Translations under genes and position numbers: made by a program
From: Pseudomonadota bacterium
GTDB taxonomy: Bacteria; Pseudomonadota; Alphaproteobacteria; Azospirillales; Azospirillaceae
Direction: 5' to 3'
NCBI GenBank assembly: GCA_023416195.1
Contig: JAEZID010000169.1
Location: 1 to 6,544 of the forward strand
Length of the DNA stretch: 6,544 nt
The notes under the pieces: model-generated
Seen by the model: the letters and a program-made list of their open reading frames with translations, nothing else
What the model was told of the DNA's origin: nothing
Databases searched by the model: none
In this document: piece after piece, positions 5,358-6,544 of the stretch
Layout of the letters: each line of letters starts with the position of its first letter
Numbering within the stretch: the first letter of the stretch is position 1

Positions 5358-6544
5358 GCGGCGTCTTCCAGGGTAGGTCCGGCGTTGCCGGCAAGGTCGT
5401 TCAGGGTGAAGCGGTGGCGCTGCGCGGCCGGATCCTCCAGGGGAAAGTCCGAACGGAAGTGTGCGCCACGGCTTTCGGTGCGGGCCAGCGCCGCGTGCAC
5501 CACCAGCCGCCCGACGAGCAGCCGGTTGCGCGCCTCGCCCCAGCGGCGCACGGATTCCGCGTCCGCCCCGCCATCGCCCCGCAGCCGGTCGAGCGCCACG
5601 GCCAACCGGTCGAGCCGCCGCCGGGCGTTGCGCAAACTGGCGCCGTCGCGCACCAGCCCGGCGGCCTGATAGAGCGTGGCGCGGGAATTGGCCGTGATGG
5701 CGTCCACCAGCGCGGCACCCGCCCCACCCGCGACGGCCGGCGGCTGCGGCAGGGCGAAGGGGGCCAGGGCGGGAAGCGACCGCTCGGCCACGTCGCGGGC
5801 GACGCGGGCGCCGAACACCAGCGCCTCCAGCAGGGAGTTGCTGGCGAGGCGGTTGGCGCCGTGCACGCCGGTGCAGGCGGTCTCGCCGCAGGCCCACAGC
5901 CCTTCCACGTCGGTGCGGCCCGACAGGTCGGTGACGACTCCGCCCATATGATAGTGCGCGGCGGGGGCCACCGGCACCGGATCCGTCCACGGGTCGAGGC
6001 CGTGTTCGGCGCACAGCGCCAGCACGGTCGGGAAACCCTCGGGCTTGGCGGCCAGCGCCGGGCGCAGGTCGAGATAGACCGGCTCCCCCGTCGCCACGCG
6101 GGCGCCGATGGCGCGGGCCACCACGTCGCGCGGGGCCAGTTCGGCCAAGGGATGCTCGCGGGCCATGAACCGATCACCGTGCCGGTCGAGCAGAAGGGCG
6201 CCCGCCCCGCGCAACGCCTCGGTCAGAAGGGGTGCGGGGTCGGCATCGACGGCCAGCGCCGTGGGGTGAAACTGCACGAACTCCACGTCGGCCAGCGTCG
6301 CCCCGGCGCGGGCGGCCAGCGCCAGCCCGTCGCCGGTCGCTTCCGCCGGGTTGGTGGTGCGGGCAAAGGCGGCGCCGATGCCGCCGGTCGCCAGCACGAC
6401 GCGCGCGGTGCGGTGGAACACCCAACCGTCAAGATGGCGGGCCAGCACGCCGCAGACCCGCCCGCCGCGCACCGCCAGATCGACGGCGCAGGCGTTGGTT
6501 TCCACCCGGATGGACGGGGTGGCGCGCACCCGCTCCGCCAGCGC
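5342..6544 (-). CDS. nadB: L-aspartate oxidase, C-terminal three quarters (5' end outside window)
   Basis: NadB is a cytosolic FAD enzyme that oxidises L-aspartate to iminoaspartate, which NadA condenses with dihydroxyacetone phosphate to make quinolinate. 400 residues are visible; full proteins are about 510-540, so the N-terminal FAD-binding Rossmann motif is cut off. Visible family blocks in order are VVLATGGIGAAFARTTNP (from about residue 49 of the fragment), ATGDGLALAARAG, EFVQFHPTAL, ELAPRDVVARAI (its arginine fits the family's catalytic one), HYHMGGVVTD (197 onward), and GLWACGETACTGVHGANRL with SNSLLEALVFG, followed by the helical C-terminal domain. HYHMGG and GANRLASNSLLE separate NadB from ordinary succinate dehydrogenase flavoproteins only together with context, and direct linkage to nadC settles it. 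The stop at 5342-5344 lies 13 bases beyond the nadC start codon. nadA is presumably upstream. Confidence 0.95.
   Translation of the reverse strand, partial: ALAERVRATPSIRVETNACAVDLAVRGGRVCGVLARHLDGWVFHRTARVVLATGGIGAAFARTTNPAEATGDGLALAARAGATLADVEFVQFHPTALAVDADPAPLLTEALRGAGALLLDRHGDRFMAREHPLAELAPRDVVARAIGARVATGEPVYLDLRPALAAKPEGFPTVLALCAEHGLDPWTDPVPVAPAAHYHMGGVVTDLSGRTDVEGLWACGETACTGVHGANRLASNSLLEALVFGARVARDVAERSLPALAPFALPQPPAVAGGAGAALVDAITANSRATLYQAAGLVRDGASLRNARRRLDRLAVALDRLRGDGGADAESVRRWGEARNRLLVGRLVVHAALARTESRGAHFRSDFPLEDPAAQRHRFTLNDLAGNAGPTLEDAACSIL

Noticed and set aside
5358..6014. N-terminal extension of the nadC frame, suggesting a fusion protein
   Set aside because: The extension lies entirely within nadB coding sequence, is Arg/Gly/Ala-rich with no domain, and NadC homology starts at ATG 5357 with a ribosome site.

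Overview
This window is high-GC chromosomal DNA, roughly 70% by eye, with strong G/C preference at third codon positions. The gene content is that of an aerobic alphaproteobacterium. I infer Azospirillum or another Rhodospirillales member from the GC level, the style of the NadB/NadC and long PutA proteins, and a C-rich/G-rich palindromic intergenic repeat. Genus is an inference; no marker gene is present. There is no sign of mobile elements, CRISPR, tRNA or rRNA.

Layout: two blocks converge. On the + strand lie the 3' end of putA (1-711), a 143-bp gap holding a palindromic repeat and a likely promoter, an ornithine-cyclodeaminase/mu-crystallin family reductase (855-1784), and hmgA (1869-3170). 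On the - strand, reading right to left, lie the 3' part of nadB (5342-6544, cut by the window edge), nadC (5342/5357 overlap, to 4524) and an M20 metallopeptidase-family amidohydrolase (4470-3139). The hmgA and M20 genes overlap tail to tail by 32 bp. About 94% of the window is coding, and no gap exceeds 150 bp.

How the genes work together: PutA oxidises L-proline to glutamate. The next gene looks like a delta1-pyrroline-2-carboxylate reductase, which makes L-proline from the cyclic imine produced from D-proline or 3-hydroxyproline, so the two fit one proline-feeding route. HmgA opens the ring of homogentisate in tyrosine/phenylalanine breakdown and stands here without its usual partners. NadB and NadC are the first and last of the three enzymes making nicotinate mononucleotide from aspartate; nadA is presumably upstream, outside the window. 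The M20 enzyme's substrate is unknown.

I see no obviously new multi-gene system. The most unusual element is a 54-bp nested palindrome between nadC and the M20 gene (4466-4519). It covers the ribosome binding site and start codon of the M20 gene, and its upstream arm is overlapped by a possible six-codon reading frame.
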